A stretch of 64,000 bases of DNA from Oryzias latipes. Its lineage: Eukaryota; Chordata; Actinopteri; Beloniformes; Adrianichthyidae. The translations under genes were made by a program, and so were the position numbers. This document shows, piece by piece, positions 23,701 through 39,538 of this stretch (positions are counted from its first letter, which is position 1; each line of letters begins with the position of its first letter). The DNA lies in the NCBI RefSeq assembly GCF_002234675.1, contig NC_019859.2, positions 30,847,434 to 30,911,433 of the forward strand. Direction: 5' to 3'. The notes beneath the pieces are model-generated. The model saw only the letters and a list, made by a program, of their open reading frames with translations. It ran no database searches and had not been told where the DNA came from.

Positions 23701-26700
23701 TTAATTATTTATTTAGAAACCGGATATTGATAAATCATGTAATAAAAATGGTTACGGTAGAACTGGGGTGGGATTATATAAATTCGCTTCCTTCCACTCC
23801 CTTTCAAGCAATCTTTAATTTAATGTCTAATTATCCTAAATTTGATACGTCTTTGTATGAATGTATAACTGCTGATTGTATTGTTCTGTGCACTATTCTT
23901 ATTTGATTGCTTGAAATAAACCATTTAAAATCAAAATCAAATCAAAAAGGACAGGTAATAAAAATATTATTGAGAATCCCAGCGATGCAAATACAACATG
24001 CTCACACATGTCTGACAATGTGTTACTTGTTTCACAGAATGCATGAAAAGTAAGCAGACAGAGTCAACAGTATGTGGTTAAATACCTGCAAAATATTGTC
24101 GATTGCGTCCAGGATGACCAAGATCACCCTGCTGTCTTTGATATGCAACAGTTGGATCAAAGGCTCCAAAGCGTTGCAATGGACTAAATAGGCTACTTGA
24201 TCCACAGTTCCCCCGCTGGTGTAATTGGTGACAGCCCACACCGCCTCCCTCTGGGTCTTGTAATCTCCCTGTAAAATAAGACAACACAAATATTTACAGT
24301 GATGTCCATTTCTCCATCACAGAAACAGTTTAGGGTACCATTTGACATACAGGCTATACGTTTCTATGTGCTGTTGAGTTCTGACCTGCTGAAGAATGTC
24401 CACCAGCATGGGTACCAGGCCTGCATTAATGACTTCCTGGATCTGGCTGCTCTTGCCAGCAGTGATGTTAGAAACTGCCCACGCTGCTTCTTTCTGGATG
24501 TTGGGGTTGGGGTATCCCAGCAGGACGGGGAACACTGCCAGCGCACCTGCATTCAGCACACACTGGGTCTGCTCATCAGTTCCAGTCACGATGTTGCCGA
24601 TGGTTCTCAAAGCTGGGGTCTGAGAAAAGGAAAAAGAGCAGCATCCTCACTTCTTCAACACCACAGACAGCACCACAACGTACGGACAGATTACGATTTT
24701 ATGCTATATTCATGCATTAGACTAGAGATAACCAAAACAAAGTTTGTATACAGAATTGCTGCTTTCCTTAACCTAAAGCTACATACCACGATGGAGACGT
24801 CCTCACAGGAGAGAAGCTGGACGAGACGGGGCACGCAGTCGGTGTCCACTACCATTTCTATCCTCTCGTTTGCCCCATCAGTCAGATGAGACAAAGCGCG
24901 ACAGGTGTCAGCCAGGACCTCCCTGTCATCATGGTGCAGGAGGTGCGCCAGGACAGGAAGCATCTGACGCACCGATGCCAGGGGAGGTGCTGGATTCTTG
25001 TGCCGACACAGGTTTGAGAGCGCCCAGGTGACATTGCGGAGGTAGGATGACTGGAAAATTAGGTTAGGAGTAGACTCATTTACAAAAGATTTATCAAAAG
25101 ACAAGGACTTACCATGACCTGACATGGGTAGAAAAAATAAATAACTAATAAACTAATAAATAATTAATGTAATATTCTGATATACATCTATCCTGCTGAA
25201 CAGGGGTGTAACAGTGCACTATAATCTCCATTCGGTTCGGTTCAAAATTTCATAGGGCTCGGTTCGATACATTTTCTGGGTCTTTTTTTAGCTACAAAAA
25301 GGCAGAAAAGATTTCTTGCAAAATGCATTTACTGGTTTTAAATAACATTAATAACATTAACCTACGTAGGTGATCTGCTATATAAAATAATACAACTATT
25401 AACTGCCAGGAACCAAAAACTTTGGAACATTAAGACTGGCCTGAAAAACAAAGATTTTAACTTGCACATTTTTTTTCTTGTAGACCCGATTTTTACATTT
25501 GGGTGATGCCGTTTTAAGTTTGTTAACAGATTAGATGTGTTATCTGTGACATATTCTATCTTGGTGTAACAATAAAATGTGGAAACACACCATTTGACTT
25601 ATCTAATTGTCTTTTCCTTTCATCCAAACAAATCCAAAGTTTTCCTACAAAGGAGAGCGTAAGGAGATGGGGGTGGGGGGGGGGTTCCTTCAGCTCTGGC
25701 CTATCGTCTGCATAATAACTGTTGACATGCTCACTGTCTCCTCCGTCACCTAATATCTGTTGGAAAACGCAGAGGAGATCCTCTCCGCCCAAGGCGCGTC
25801 TTCCTTCGGGGTTCACTTCCCCGTTCGGACCCTCAGAGCCTCCAGAGTGGGTTAATAAAAGAACCAGTCTCGGTTTGTTTGGAGGAAACCGTTTTTATTA
25901 CTGTTCCGGCGAACTGAGCAGCACACCCTAAACGTGTGCTCACACACACACTCTTGCGCTGCACGCTGCCACGCCCTGCCCCCCCTCCTTCCTAAACGCC
26001 CGCGACCGCAGACACCATTGAGCGTCTTGCCGGAAACTTCCGGTTAACATTAGTTCCGCCTCGGCGCAAAGATAATACATTTGAGGGGGAAAAATAAGCA
26101 AACAAAAAAACAGAAAAACCAAAACAGTACAAAAGTGATCCGAACTGAAATTGCCGTACCGAAACAGTTCGGTCCAACTACGTGTACCATTACACCCTAC
26201 TGTTGAATTTAAATGCACCTCAGTTACAGCAACACGTTGATTGGTCAAGATGGGATATGTGTGATGCATGATGGAATACGTACAAATAATGTAGCCTTTG
26301 GATGTAAAGTAACTGCTAACGAGTATGTTAATAAATGATAAGTTACCTCAGCGCGGCCTGAATATTATTACTCCTGTTCGACCCTTAAGTACAACATCCC
26401 ATACCGCAGCGGCTGTCCGTCTTAAGATATTTATCTTATTTTCATCGAGACGATAATAAATAGATCCCCTAGTTTGATTCCTGTTTTTGTTTTTCCCCTC
26501 TTGAATTAATTTGGGTTTCAAAGACACGGAAGTAGCGGCTGAAAGTGGCTTTTGTGGCAGGACGGAGAGCGTACCGGAAGAGACTGTGAATGAATGAGAG
26601 ACTGTGAACGAACCCAGACACGGAGACGATATTCCCGATGCTTTTGTAGAGCTTTTTAAAATGAATAAATCCGATCTCTAAACATCCTCCGTGTCTTCCA

Positions 26701-29700
26701 CACATTGTAATGAGACACACACAGACAGATATGTGAAGGTATCTGCTGTAAATTCAAGTATTGCTCACATCTGTGTTTATAAATGACTTATCACGTGAAT
26801 TATTACTTCGTGGGAACAAAAACGTTTTTTTTAACCCATGTCAGGTCACGTTATAATTCATTAAGAAAAAAATCATAAAAAACAAGGCATCAAGATCATC
26901 ACATGCCGTATTTTTCAACTAAGAACTGCAACATTCTATATTAAGTTTAACCTTACTTTTTACAACCCTTTTGCAAGAAAATAGACGCATGAATATTTAG
27001 GAAATACTCACACCAAAAACAGACAAGTCGGAGGTTTCCAACAAAGCCAGGAGGGGCTGAAGCCCACCATGGTGGATAACCAAATCCCTGCTATCCGCTC
27101 CATCTCCTACACCACAGGGAAAGACGTGAACATCATGGGATCTGTCAATAATGCAATCTGAGATCCAATGATAGGAGATAACGCTTACTTTATGATAACA
27201 GCAACTTAATTTAGGCATTAACCGTAAAATATGGAAGTGTTTCATTCAAAAAGTGAGATCACAAAGACAAGAAGCAACTTTCATAGTGTGAAAGTGTTCA
27301 AAAGGACGCTGTCTCCATGTGTCAATCTAAACCCATTTAAAAAAAACACAAATAAGTCAGAATTCAAGCAACCCACTAGGCCTGCACAATAAATCGAAAA
27401 TGTATCTTTAATGCAATATCAAGCTGTGCAAAAGCCGGCTAATTGTGATAAATGGTTTCCTTAAATGTGCTTAAACAGTCTTTTGGCAGCTTGAAATATT
27501 AAATGAATGAGATAAATCAATTTATGCATTTGACCAATCGGATGGAGGCCTTTGATGTTAGATGTCTGCCTGCTATGTAGACGAGGGTCATTTGGAGTGT
27601 GATTTAAGTTATCTTTTATTTAATGTAAACAGTTGCAGTGAAATGGAAATTATGTATTTAGTTGTTTTCCTATTTGTTCATATATCGCAACCTTATAACG
27701 TCACCGCAATATTGATCACTAATATCGCATATTGCGAGTTTGTGCAGCCCTCCAACCCACCAACCTGTGAATTAAACACAAAACTGCACATCTGAAGCAT
27801 CCAGAAGATCGAAGAAGGAATTTAGAGGAGAAAAAAAAACGGTGTTTTGCATTTTCAGAACAAAAACAAGAACCACAAATTAATTAAAATATATGCAATC
27901 CCAAAAAAAACGACAAGGAGAAAGTTTCTCTGTAATTAGCATGAATCATTACATGATAATAAGTCACTAATGTTGTTGTTTATTTAATTTCTTTGTGATT
28001 TTTTGTCTTCCCTGTTGGTGCATGTTCAGGGCAGTAACATTTTAGACTATTTGACTGAACCCGATCCATCCACGCGTGGAACTATTCATCTGTAAACCTC
28101 TGGGGTCACTAATCTCTGACAATCGGATGCAAAGAGGGGCTGACTTCAACAGTACCTGCAATATTTCCCAGGGCCCAAATGGCTTGTTGAGAGATGTGCT
28201 GGTGGGGCGACGATATCAGTGAGACGAAGGCTGGAACGGCTCCCCCCGCGATGACGGACTTCGTCTGGTGTGAGGTGCCTGAGGCGATGTTGGTCAGGGC
28301 CCATGCTGCCTCAAACTGGATAGGAGGGTTTTCAGAGAGAGCCAGAAAACCTACGAGCGTTGGAATGAGTCCAGCAGCAATGATGCCGTCAACAGGTGGA
28401 CTCTTTTCTCTGGACAGAAACGCTCTAGTAGAAACCGAGGAATAAACAAAAAACAAAGAAAATCAGTCCTGACAAACTCTCAGGAGATGCCCAACTATAA
28501 CCATATTTTAAATTTGTCTTTGTTTTTACAGCAATAGGTGAGCTAAGACAAAGCACTTCAGGAAGAATTATGCTGGTATTTTTTTAGCACTGAAAGGACA
28601 GGACAGGTGTTGTTTTGTACTGTAATTTTTCATTTTTAACATCTGTAACATATATGAAATAACACTTCTAGCCCACTCAAAAAAGCAGAGAAATTATTGC
28701 CATTTTTGATAATGTATAAACCTGAAAACTGATTTTCTTTTAAACAATCACTAGTGACAATGATCATACTTTCCTTTTCCTACATTTAACAGTTGTAATT
28801 TAAAAAAATTTTTTATAATAATATATTTATTGATCAGGCACTTTTCTCTGACGTCAAAGTCGCTGAATAGGGATAAGAGTACACATTTAAAAACACAAAT
28901 GATAAGTTTGAAACGTTTAAAAAAGACAATCAGGAAGAGATTAACGTCTGACAAACTTTCAGTTTATCAGATGAGAAGTTCCAACCCCTGAGCGTAATAA
29001 TAAAACAAAATAAAAAAATTAAAAAAGAATGCTATGATGTATTTTTTAGGATAAAATTTAAAACATTTTTTAATCACCTGGCAGCCTGCACTGCTTGTAC
29101 CTGATGTTCTAAATTCTGACTGTTCACAGCTCCAACTATCTCCTCCACAGACCAACACTGTAAAAAATAAAAACAATTAAGAAAAAAGACTAATTATTAA
29201 CTTCAACCTAAAAATTTTACAAATAGTGGGGGAAAACGCGTTTTAGTGTCAAGAACATAAATACATTTATACAGCATAAAAACTTGTGTGAGAAATATTG
29301 ATAAATACATTCAACATTTTTTTAGAACTTTACACCTCGATTTTATGCAGCAATAATTCAGGAAGCACGCGGCCTGTTGGAGCTTTTGCTATGACAAAAC
29401 AAAGAAGGTGTGGACCACCTGTCCTCTGTAGTTTTTGTCATGAAGAAGGGACGCTGGGTCGTCCTGTTGGATGGCTCTTCTCTTAAAAATCTGCTCATCT
29501 TTCTTTGCTTTTCTCAGTTCCACCTTCACTTCCGCTCTCCTGCGCAGAGACTCCTAGAAGTACAGGTGGACAACGACGACGCGTCAAACGTGCTTCTCAA
29601 CATTTAGGAGGGTGTAAATATTATTAGTGGTATTTAGGTTATAACCCACCAAAGCACATTTTCCCTTGTTTTTGAACAAGTGGATTCGAGCGGGGTTGTC

Positions 29701-29718
29701 GGTGCCGCCAGCTGACAT
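20753..29718 (-). CDS. KPNA2: KPNA2, importin subunit alpha, complete
   Basis: Importin alpha binds classical nuclear localisation signals and, through its N-terminal IBB domain, importin beta. Ten coding exons: 29650-29718, 29419-29553, 29078-29157, 28156-28424, 27012-27106, 24787-25050, 24386-24619, 24086-24268, 21786-21935 and 20753-20833. They total 1560 nt, 519 residues plus stop (human, as I recall, about 529). IBB is residues 1-68 ([27 protein letters not shown]). ARM repeats span about 69-490, with typical NLS-groove blocks [41 protein letters not shown] and [12 protein letters not shown]. The last exon encodes an acidic, CSE1L-binding-type tail ending GHGSFLF. The first donor (TTG|GTGGGT) gives KGKCAL|ESLRRR where relatives have an acidic/Thr linker; it is the only in-frame choice I found. 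KPNA2 rather than another importin alpha is chosen from sequence and synteny. Confidence 0.96.
21005..21400. repeat. LINE 3' tail repeat in KPNA2 intron 9
   Basis: Starts TCCATCTCCTTTCACTTATC, with GGGTCGCAGGGGCAGCAG, CCAGACTTCCCTCTCC, CACCTCAACTGGCTCCTCT and GAGCTTCTCACCC. These phrases are typical of a very common fish non-LTR retrotransposon 3' region. No coding frame remains. Confidence 0.65.
22040..22262. repeat. Fish dispersed repeat nested in Harbinger element
   Basis: Begins TTCAATTCAATTTAATTTGT and continues ATAGCCCAAAATCACAAC, then CAGTCGTCTCGATGGGCTTC and GGTAAGGAAAAACTCCCAAG. This phrase set is one of the commonest teleost interspersed repeats. Another piece is at 44878-45000. 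Confidence 0.75.
22353..22600 (+). pseudogene. Harbinger transposase C-terminal fragment
   Basis: The plus frame reads [19 protein letters not shown], the characteristic final helix of DDE_4 Harbinger transposases (Cys-x-Ile-x-x-Ala-Cys-x-x-Leu-His-Asn). No catalytic DDE residues remain. Confidence 0.65.
22600..22903 (-). pseudogene. Harbinger Myb/SANT-like DNA-binding protein remnant
   Basis: The minus-strand frame starting at 22903 reads [20 protein letters not shown], then [20 protein letters not shown] and [20 protein letters not shown]. This is the Myb_DNA-bind_5/NAIF1-type domain that Harbinger elements encode as their second protein. The downstream part shifts into low-complexity sequence, so the ORF is broken. 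Confidence 0.75.
23538..23690. repeat. Tc1-like terminal fragment
   Basis: ACAGTGGTGGACAAAATTGT followed by TGGTACCCCTCAG and GAAAGTCCACAATG is the terminus of another fish Tc1 family. Only one end is present; a retroposon-like AT-rich stretch follows. An A-run lies upstream at 23254-23274. Confidence 0.65.
25201..26199. mobile_element. hAT-type nonautonomous element
   Basis: Left end CAGGGGTGTAACAGTGCAC and right end GTGTACCATTACACCCTA are inverted. Flanks CTGCTGAA (25193-25200) and CTGTTGAA (26200-26207) form an 8-bp duplication with one mismatch. Subterminal GTTCGGTTC/GAACCGAAC-type repeats occur. The core (25560-26030) is unlike the ends and does not encode a transposase. It sits in a KPNA2 intron. 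Confidence 0.75.
27377..27752. mobile_element. hAT-type MITE, second copy
   Basis: Starts TAGGCCTGCACAATAAATCG and ends GTTTGTGCAGCCCTC. Perfect 8-bp duplication CAACCCAC at 27369-27376 and 27753-27760. Shares the ATGGAGGCC...CATTTGGAGTGTGAT core with the copy at 4893-5500 but lacks the palindromic insert, so that insert came after the family spread. Confidence 0.85.
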
Positions 29719-30088
29719 TCCTCGCCGTTGAGCAACGGAACCGACGTCCGTGAAATCATGCAGAATTCCTGCAATGGTGAATGGTTTTTAGATTTTTACA
29801 CGATTGTTGTGAGCAAACACGAGGTGAGTTAGTGAACTGAACTACCTTAAGACAAGCCAGTAAGCTAGTTATACCGTGGCATGTCATGTGTGAACTAACT
29901 GTCGTGCATGCTTGCTACCCCAGCGTCAAACTAGAGATTTAAACTAATGTGAGTAATGATAAACCATCAAATTGAAAACAAATCATCGACTTTCAGGAAT
30001 TAGGGTGAAAAAAAATCAGCCGACAGAACATTTATATCGCCCTTACCTTAGGTAGATTTTCTCTTTTTTCAAACTCGACTAATCCATG

Positions 30089-30096
30089 TGACGTCA
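30089..30096. promoter_or_regulatory. CRE/ATF palindrome upstream of KPNA2
   Basis: A full TGACGTCA site, about 370 bases upstream of the KPNA2 ATG and 270 before the tRNA gene. It is a plausible promoter element for KPNA2 because it is in the divergent spacer; function is inferred only. Confidence 0.4.
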
Positions 30097-30368
30097 TTAG
30101 CATAGGATACAGCATTCTTTTTCCTATTGCTGACTGGTCCGTCTCGTCTGATGGTCTGTAAGCGCCGCCTAGTTCCGGAAACTTGAGGAAAAACGCTTTC
30201 ATTACAAGCAAGTACAGATCGCCCCCGTCTGCGGGCTCAGTTTAGGGATTACTGCCGTTTAAGATGAAATAGCGAACTACGAGAAACGATTCCCCACAGA
30301 CCATCAAAAGGCACGTTCACCCTATTGGTAGTATAATACGATTTTGTTTCTCCTGGCATGTGTACGAT

Positions 30369-30441
30369 GACCCAGTGGCCTAATGGATAAGGCATCAGCC
30401 TCCGGAGCTGGGGATTGTGGGTTCGAGTCCCATCTGGGTCG
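30369..30441 (+). tRNA. tRNA-Arg (CCG anticodon)
   Basis: A 73-nt cloverleaf: acceptor stem GACCCAG pairs with CTGGGTC followed by discriminator G. The D arm GGCCTAATGGATAAGGCA contains the A box, and the anticodon arm CAGCCTCCGGAGCTG has a CCG anticodon. The T arm GTGGGTTCGAGTCCCAT contains the B box. No intron and no encoded CCA. It is intact at every stem and, as I recall, essentially identical to the human tRNA-Arg-CCG. It lies in the spacer between KPNA2 and C17orf58, in the C17orf58 direction. Confidence 0.97.
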
Positions 30442-30455
30442 ATGTTATCGGAACC

Positions 30456-30459
30456 TTTT
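30456..30459 (+). terminator. Pol III terminator of tRNA-Arg
   Basis: TTTT run 14 bases after the tRNA 3' end; the first T4 downstream, as expected for RNA polymerase III termination. Confidence 0.8.
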
Positions 30460-30469
30460 AATCTTAAAT

Positions 30470-31190
30470 TGAACACTTGTTTCATTTTTGAGAAAAAAAA
30501 GACTTTTAACAAACACTCAAAAATTACATCTACTTTTATGAGAAATAACCATTTGGATGTGTGAACCTTTTTGCAATATTCCGATACTTTGTAAAGCTGA
30601 CATATTTCATTTAAAACTATAACCTCTCCGGAAAAAGCTTTGACATTGATTTAACATGTTGCCATGTTAACAAAGAAATCTGATAAAGTATATAAAATAT
30701 CTTCATCAACGTTTTATCCACCTTCATTCCCAGTATGGCAGAAAGTCAAAATCAAATAGTCCAGCCACAAAATATACAAAGAATAATTTGGATGCTCCCC
30801 TCTTTTACACTTTTTGGTCTATTATCTTTATGAATGATTAAACATGTCTAATGACAAATATTTGTATACCATTGTCGTAATGTTATTACTACTTTCATTA
30901 TTGGTGTGTTTTGGTCCAGGGGGCAGACAGAGCATTACCTAATATCACCACAGGAAGGCAGTAAACACCAAGCATGCAAACACCCGGACTTTGCTGAGAA
31001 CAAACACCTTCACATTAAAACTACTTTCTTTCATAACATCAAACAAAATCCCCCACCACAGAAATTTGCCTCAACTAGCTGGCAACTTTGGTGCATTTAC
31101 AGCAGCTACATAAACAAAACTTGAGAGAGGTAGAGGGGTTTGGGTTTGGCACGTCCCACCGTCTCCTTTTCCATCCCATCCCCTCTTGCA
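30470..31190. other. Spacer between tRNA and C17orf58
   Basis: AT-rich sequence. I see no gene or named repeat; the C17orf58 promoter starts at its right end. Confidence 0.5.
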
Positions 31191-31197
31191 GCAGTCC

Positions 31198-31205
31198 TAT
31201 AAAAA
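31198..31205 (+). promoter_or_regulatory. TATA box of C17orf58
   Basis: TATAAAAA, 67 bases before the C17orf58 ATG. A start site about 30 bases downstream (near 31230) would leave a 5' UTR of roughly 35 nt. Confidence 0.65.
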
Positions 31206-31264
31206 CCCAAGGAATCCCAGTCTTCCAGCACACCGTACAGAGCTCCCAACACTGGACATCTAGG

Positions 31265-35715
<4,451 letters not shown>

Positions 35716-36003
35716 ACAAAAACGACCGCCCCCTGCTGTCAGAGACAGGACACTGCAGCTGCAACCAACCAGACTGAGGACACGGCACAGAGGACAAAGG
35801 TGGACCCTCACACGGACAGGTGTTATGTATCCAAAAATAACGTCCCAGAAGCTGCAACTTCTATGAAACAACTTTGATGGGGATCGGTCTGCTTCTTTTA
35901 AACTCTTCATTCAATCATGGCTGGTTCATGAGTTGACAGCGAATCCCACGTTCTGAGTTTAATCTTCTTCAATGGGCAGAAGAGGAGAAAATGACAAATT
36001 TGA

Positions 36004-36009
36004 AATAAA
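36004..36009 (+). terminator. C17orf58 poly(A) signal
   Basis: AATAAA 289 bases after the stop codon, the first canonical signal in the plus direction. Confidence 0.75.
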
Positions 36010-36029
36010 TCATGACTGTTATAATGATT

Positions 36030-38260
36030 TCTTTTTTTTACATTAATCGTGTATACAACATAATGTGTGCATGAGCTGGGAAAGGATGAGGTTTGGATTT
36101 CTTACGGGGGTAATTCTTGGATCCAAGTGCAGGAATCTGATCTTCCACACACCTGGGCTTTAACAGAAGGGTCTTCGTCATAGCTCTTCTTTTCAGGACG
36201 GGCCGTTTCTTGCCAGCTTGCTCTCAGTGCCAGTGAGCCATAGCTCACATATTTGAACTATGCTGCCAGGTTCAGGAGAAAAAAACAGGAGGCGAGGGGA
36301 GGATAGAAAAAAGGAAGCTGTATCAATGACAGGAGGAACCAGAAGCAGCACAGACTCCATCCGTCTGAAGGGTCAGCGTCTCGCAGTACCACCCTGAACG
36401 CCTCATCCTTCATATTCAGGGCATGACGGCCTCTACTAGTATCAGAACTGTCAATTTCTGAAAGGCCTGCAAGGCAAAAACCAAAAACATGCATGAGTCG
36501 TGCAGCCATGAGCATCTGCTCACTGACTGATGCCCCGGTCCTGCCTCAAACCCCCCATGTAAGACACCCCCAACCCCTTTGCACGTCTTTCAGCTCTGGT
36601 CAGTTCCCAGCCTCTATCTGAGATCAGCGCTGGAGGGAACAGATGCATGCGGGCAGGAAGCATGAGGTCACATTGCACTGCGGTCCCTGTCGCAGCGAGG
36701 GGGGGCATTCCTCAGCGCAATGGATGTAAGATGGGAAAAAGAAGATGAGCAGTGGGGGGTATTTGGAAGTCGTTTCCTGTGGGAAAGCTCCTGAATGACT
36801 TTGGGCTTGTGGTGATCTGTGGAGCTCTCAGCTTCCGTGATGGTCTCTGGATCCATTTAGCGCCGTGGTTTTAGGGACAGAGCTGGAGGCCAGTGAGGGT
36901 GGGGCTCGGGGTAACATTAAGGTGTCTCCATGAGTCATTTGGGTTTTTTTTTTAATATGTATTTGTGTGTGTACAAAGGTCGTGACCCTCAGCGCTGACA
37001 TCTGAAGGTTCATCATCACCTTCAGTCCTCGCTCTGTCGCCAACTTTTTTAGGGCGGAGCCTCACTTCTGTCTGTTACAATGATTCAAACCTGGTTGAGT
37101 GTAAATATACAACACTCATGTCAGATTGTGGGGATAATTGTTTCTTCCCCCAATTCTCTACAAAGTTATTAACCCTAGAACACTTCCGCTATAAAAAGTT
37201 ACACCATCACTTTTGCCGGGTAATTTTTACCAGATACGCAACAAAAACTACTCTTCATTAAAAAACAGATCAAAACATGACAACACATGATACATTTGAG
37301 TGGTTTTCTTTTATTTTCACCTGTAGTATGCATAACAAAATGAAAAACATAAGTTCCTAAAAACATGCTCAAAAATTCCTGAAAAAAATTGGGAATTTGA
37401 GAACAAAAAATTCCTAAAAAACAATAAAATGATGCTAGAAACTTGGTCTTTGGTCCACCCATTCCTGGGACATGTGAGACTTTCCTGGTGAAGGCACAGA
37501 CTCCTCGACACGTGACATATTGAGATCCATGAAATGAGTTTTGCACGGGTGAAAATCACCCGGCAACAGTGCTCTAGGGTTAAGGACTGCTCCTTTCAAG
37601 CTAATCCCACGTTTAACCCTTTCAGACGTCTGCACGGCGGCCTCCACTCAAACTAGTGCAGCTCTGTTTAACAAACTGCCTGTTTCATTTGGTGCTGGTG
37701 GGAGTTTGGTTTTTGTGGCCTTGCTGACCTATCCAAGACACATTCCACCAAACCTGCACGTGTGACACATTTGGCTCCAGAACATCCCTAAATCTTAAAG
37801 CGCTCATTGAGTTCAAGCTGCAGAAGAAATGGTTTATTTGATGGGAGGCCAATTTCTGCAATGCACAGACAGAAAACCAGCATTTGGTTTTCTCGCTCCT
37901 TTTATTCTAAAATCTGAAGCTGGAAATGTGATTTTTTTGATGCAGGATCTTCTAATTACAGTTCATCAATAAGTCAAAAATGGGATACAATGGACACCAT
38001 TTATGCCCCTTTTGTTATGTAGACGTACATATATATCCCTGTTATATTTCTCGTTTGTTCAAATCAATTAAAGTATTGTCCCATTTTTTAGGGTGTACTT
38101 TCTTTTCTTTATTATTATTATTTTCTTGCTGGTTTATTAGCATTAATTCTAAACCTAGACGTGTTTCATTTCAGCAAATATCACCATTTATTGTAGAGTT
38201 AAATATAAGAGATTGAAAAACTAAAAGCTGTAACAAACCTATAAAATGTTAAAGAATGAA
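36030..38260. other. Convergent spacer, C17orf58 to BPTF
   Basis: Between the two convergent 3' ends. The only named content is the piggyBac MITE at 37173-37579; GC-richer sequence at 36260-36920 has no supported exon on either strand. Confidence 0.5.
37173..37579. mobile_element. piggyBac-type MITE with TTAA duplication
   Basis: Starts CCCTAGAACACTT and ends AGTGCTCTAGGG, inverted copies over about 13 bases. TTAA flanks both sides (37169-37172, 37580-37583), the piggyBac signature. 407 bp, noncoding. Confidence 0.88.
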
Positions 38261-38284
38261 TGAAAACAAAATCTAAAAGATGAC

Positions 38285-38290
38285 TTTATT
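38285..38290 (-). terminator. BPTF: Candidate BPTF poly(A) signal
   Basis: TTTATT on the plus strand reads AATAAA on the minus strand, about 1.23 kb past the BPTF stop. It implies a 3' UTR over 38270-39516, and no convincing coding frame lies there. Confidence 0.5.
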
Positions 38291-39516
38291 ATCTAGGAGG
38301 AAAAGTCCCATCAAGTACAAAAGGAGAACCTCTTTTTTCTTCTTTTTTTTTGTCTGCAAGTCACATTCCTCAACTTTACCTGAAATAAAAACTGAGAACG
38401 TTTTGTTGAAATGAATAAATAGAAGAAAAGCGATATAGAAGAAGTTATGCTGAACAAGTTATGGGAAAAAGAAAAATTAAAAATTTCTGTACAAGTTGCT
38501 GAGTCACTCCACCGAGTTCAAAAATTATATGCAGACTTCAATATATAAAGGGTACTCTTACCTAAATGTATAGATCTTTTCAATTTAAGACTCAAAATAT
38601 ACAGTTTACATTTACAGGAGGGCTGGTGTTGCTGGTTCCAACACAGAAAAATAAGTTTCTGCTGCTTCAAAAGATCTCGACGTTAGGACAGAAATATCAG
38701 ACATCGATAAGAAACGGTTAACGAAGAAGAGCGTCTTTGTTAATAACAAAATGACAAACACGGTGTTAGCTCTCTCTAAAGCCTGCCTTCATTGTACTTT
38801 GATAAAAGTAAAAATGTTGAATTATAAAAGTAGTATCTTTCCAGTCTTCTTGGTGCTTTCCTCTTCCAGAACAGATAAACTTGCAGATATTCTTCTGGAA
38901 ATGCAGCCACTGCGACACGTTTTCACTCCACCACAGACCTGAAGCGAGCCGAGGCTGAGGTGATCTGATCACTTTGGGAGAAAGAGGAAGGCAAGGCTCC
39001 TGCAGAAGCATAAAGAATCCCAGCGGAGGGACGTGGAGCCGCGACGAGTCTTCCCTGCCTTCATTCCCCACAGAGGGGTCAGCAGAGGAGCCGGACGTGG
39101 TCTGTGGGTGGGGTGGGTGGGACAGTCTGTCCGGGATGTTTCCTTTAAGATGTTGGCTTGAAAGCCCCCTTCGGGCAAAATGTGAAGGGAATCGCTAATC
39201 TCGAGCATGGAGATGTTCACATCTTCAATGTGTGTGCGATCTGATCTCAGACACTCGGCGCCCTGCGTGGCTTCCATGAAGGGGCCGCCGCCAGACGTGA
39301 GGCTTTAAAGCTGCAGGCACCACCTCTCTAAAATAAATTTAAAAAAAAGCACACCAGGCTGCATCCAGCTCTGTGTCCTCTTCCATCTCGGTGGGGACAC
39401 CGGTCCTAACGGCGGCTGCAGTGGTGGAGCGTGTCGCCGGAGGGAGGAGCCTGATTGGCTCTGAGCCGTGTCTTTCTGACACCAAGTTTTAGGGAAAGGA
39501 GCTAAGATGCAGCTGA

Positions 39517-39538
39517 TTATAGCTTGTTGTTATGAGAC
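39517..39538 (-). CDS. BPTF: BPTF terminal coding exon
   Basis: The 22-nt coding end reads (ag)G TCT CAT AAC AAC AAG CTA TAA, giving RSHNNKL and stop. The acceptor has a long pyrimidine tract (TCCTCTCTGCCCGTCTCTCTAG). Mammalian BPTF continues with four to five more residues, as I recall. If the preceding intron is retained the frame stops at once after KASR. Confidence 0.88.

Noticed and set aside
24299-24889. Plus-strand 196-codon ORF
   Set aside because: It is the antisense shadow of two KPNA2 exons.
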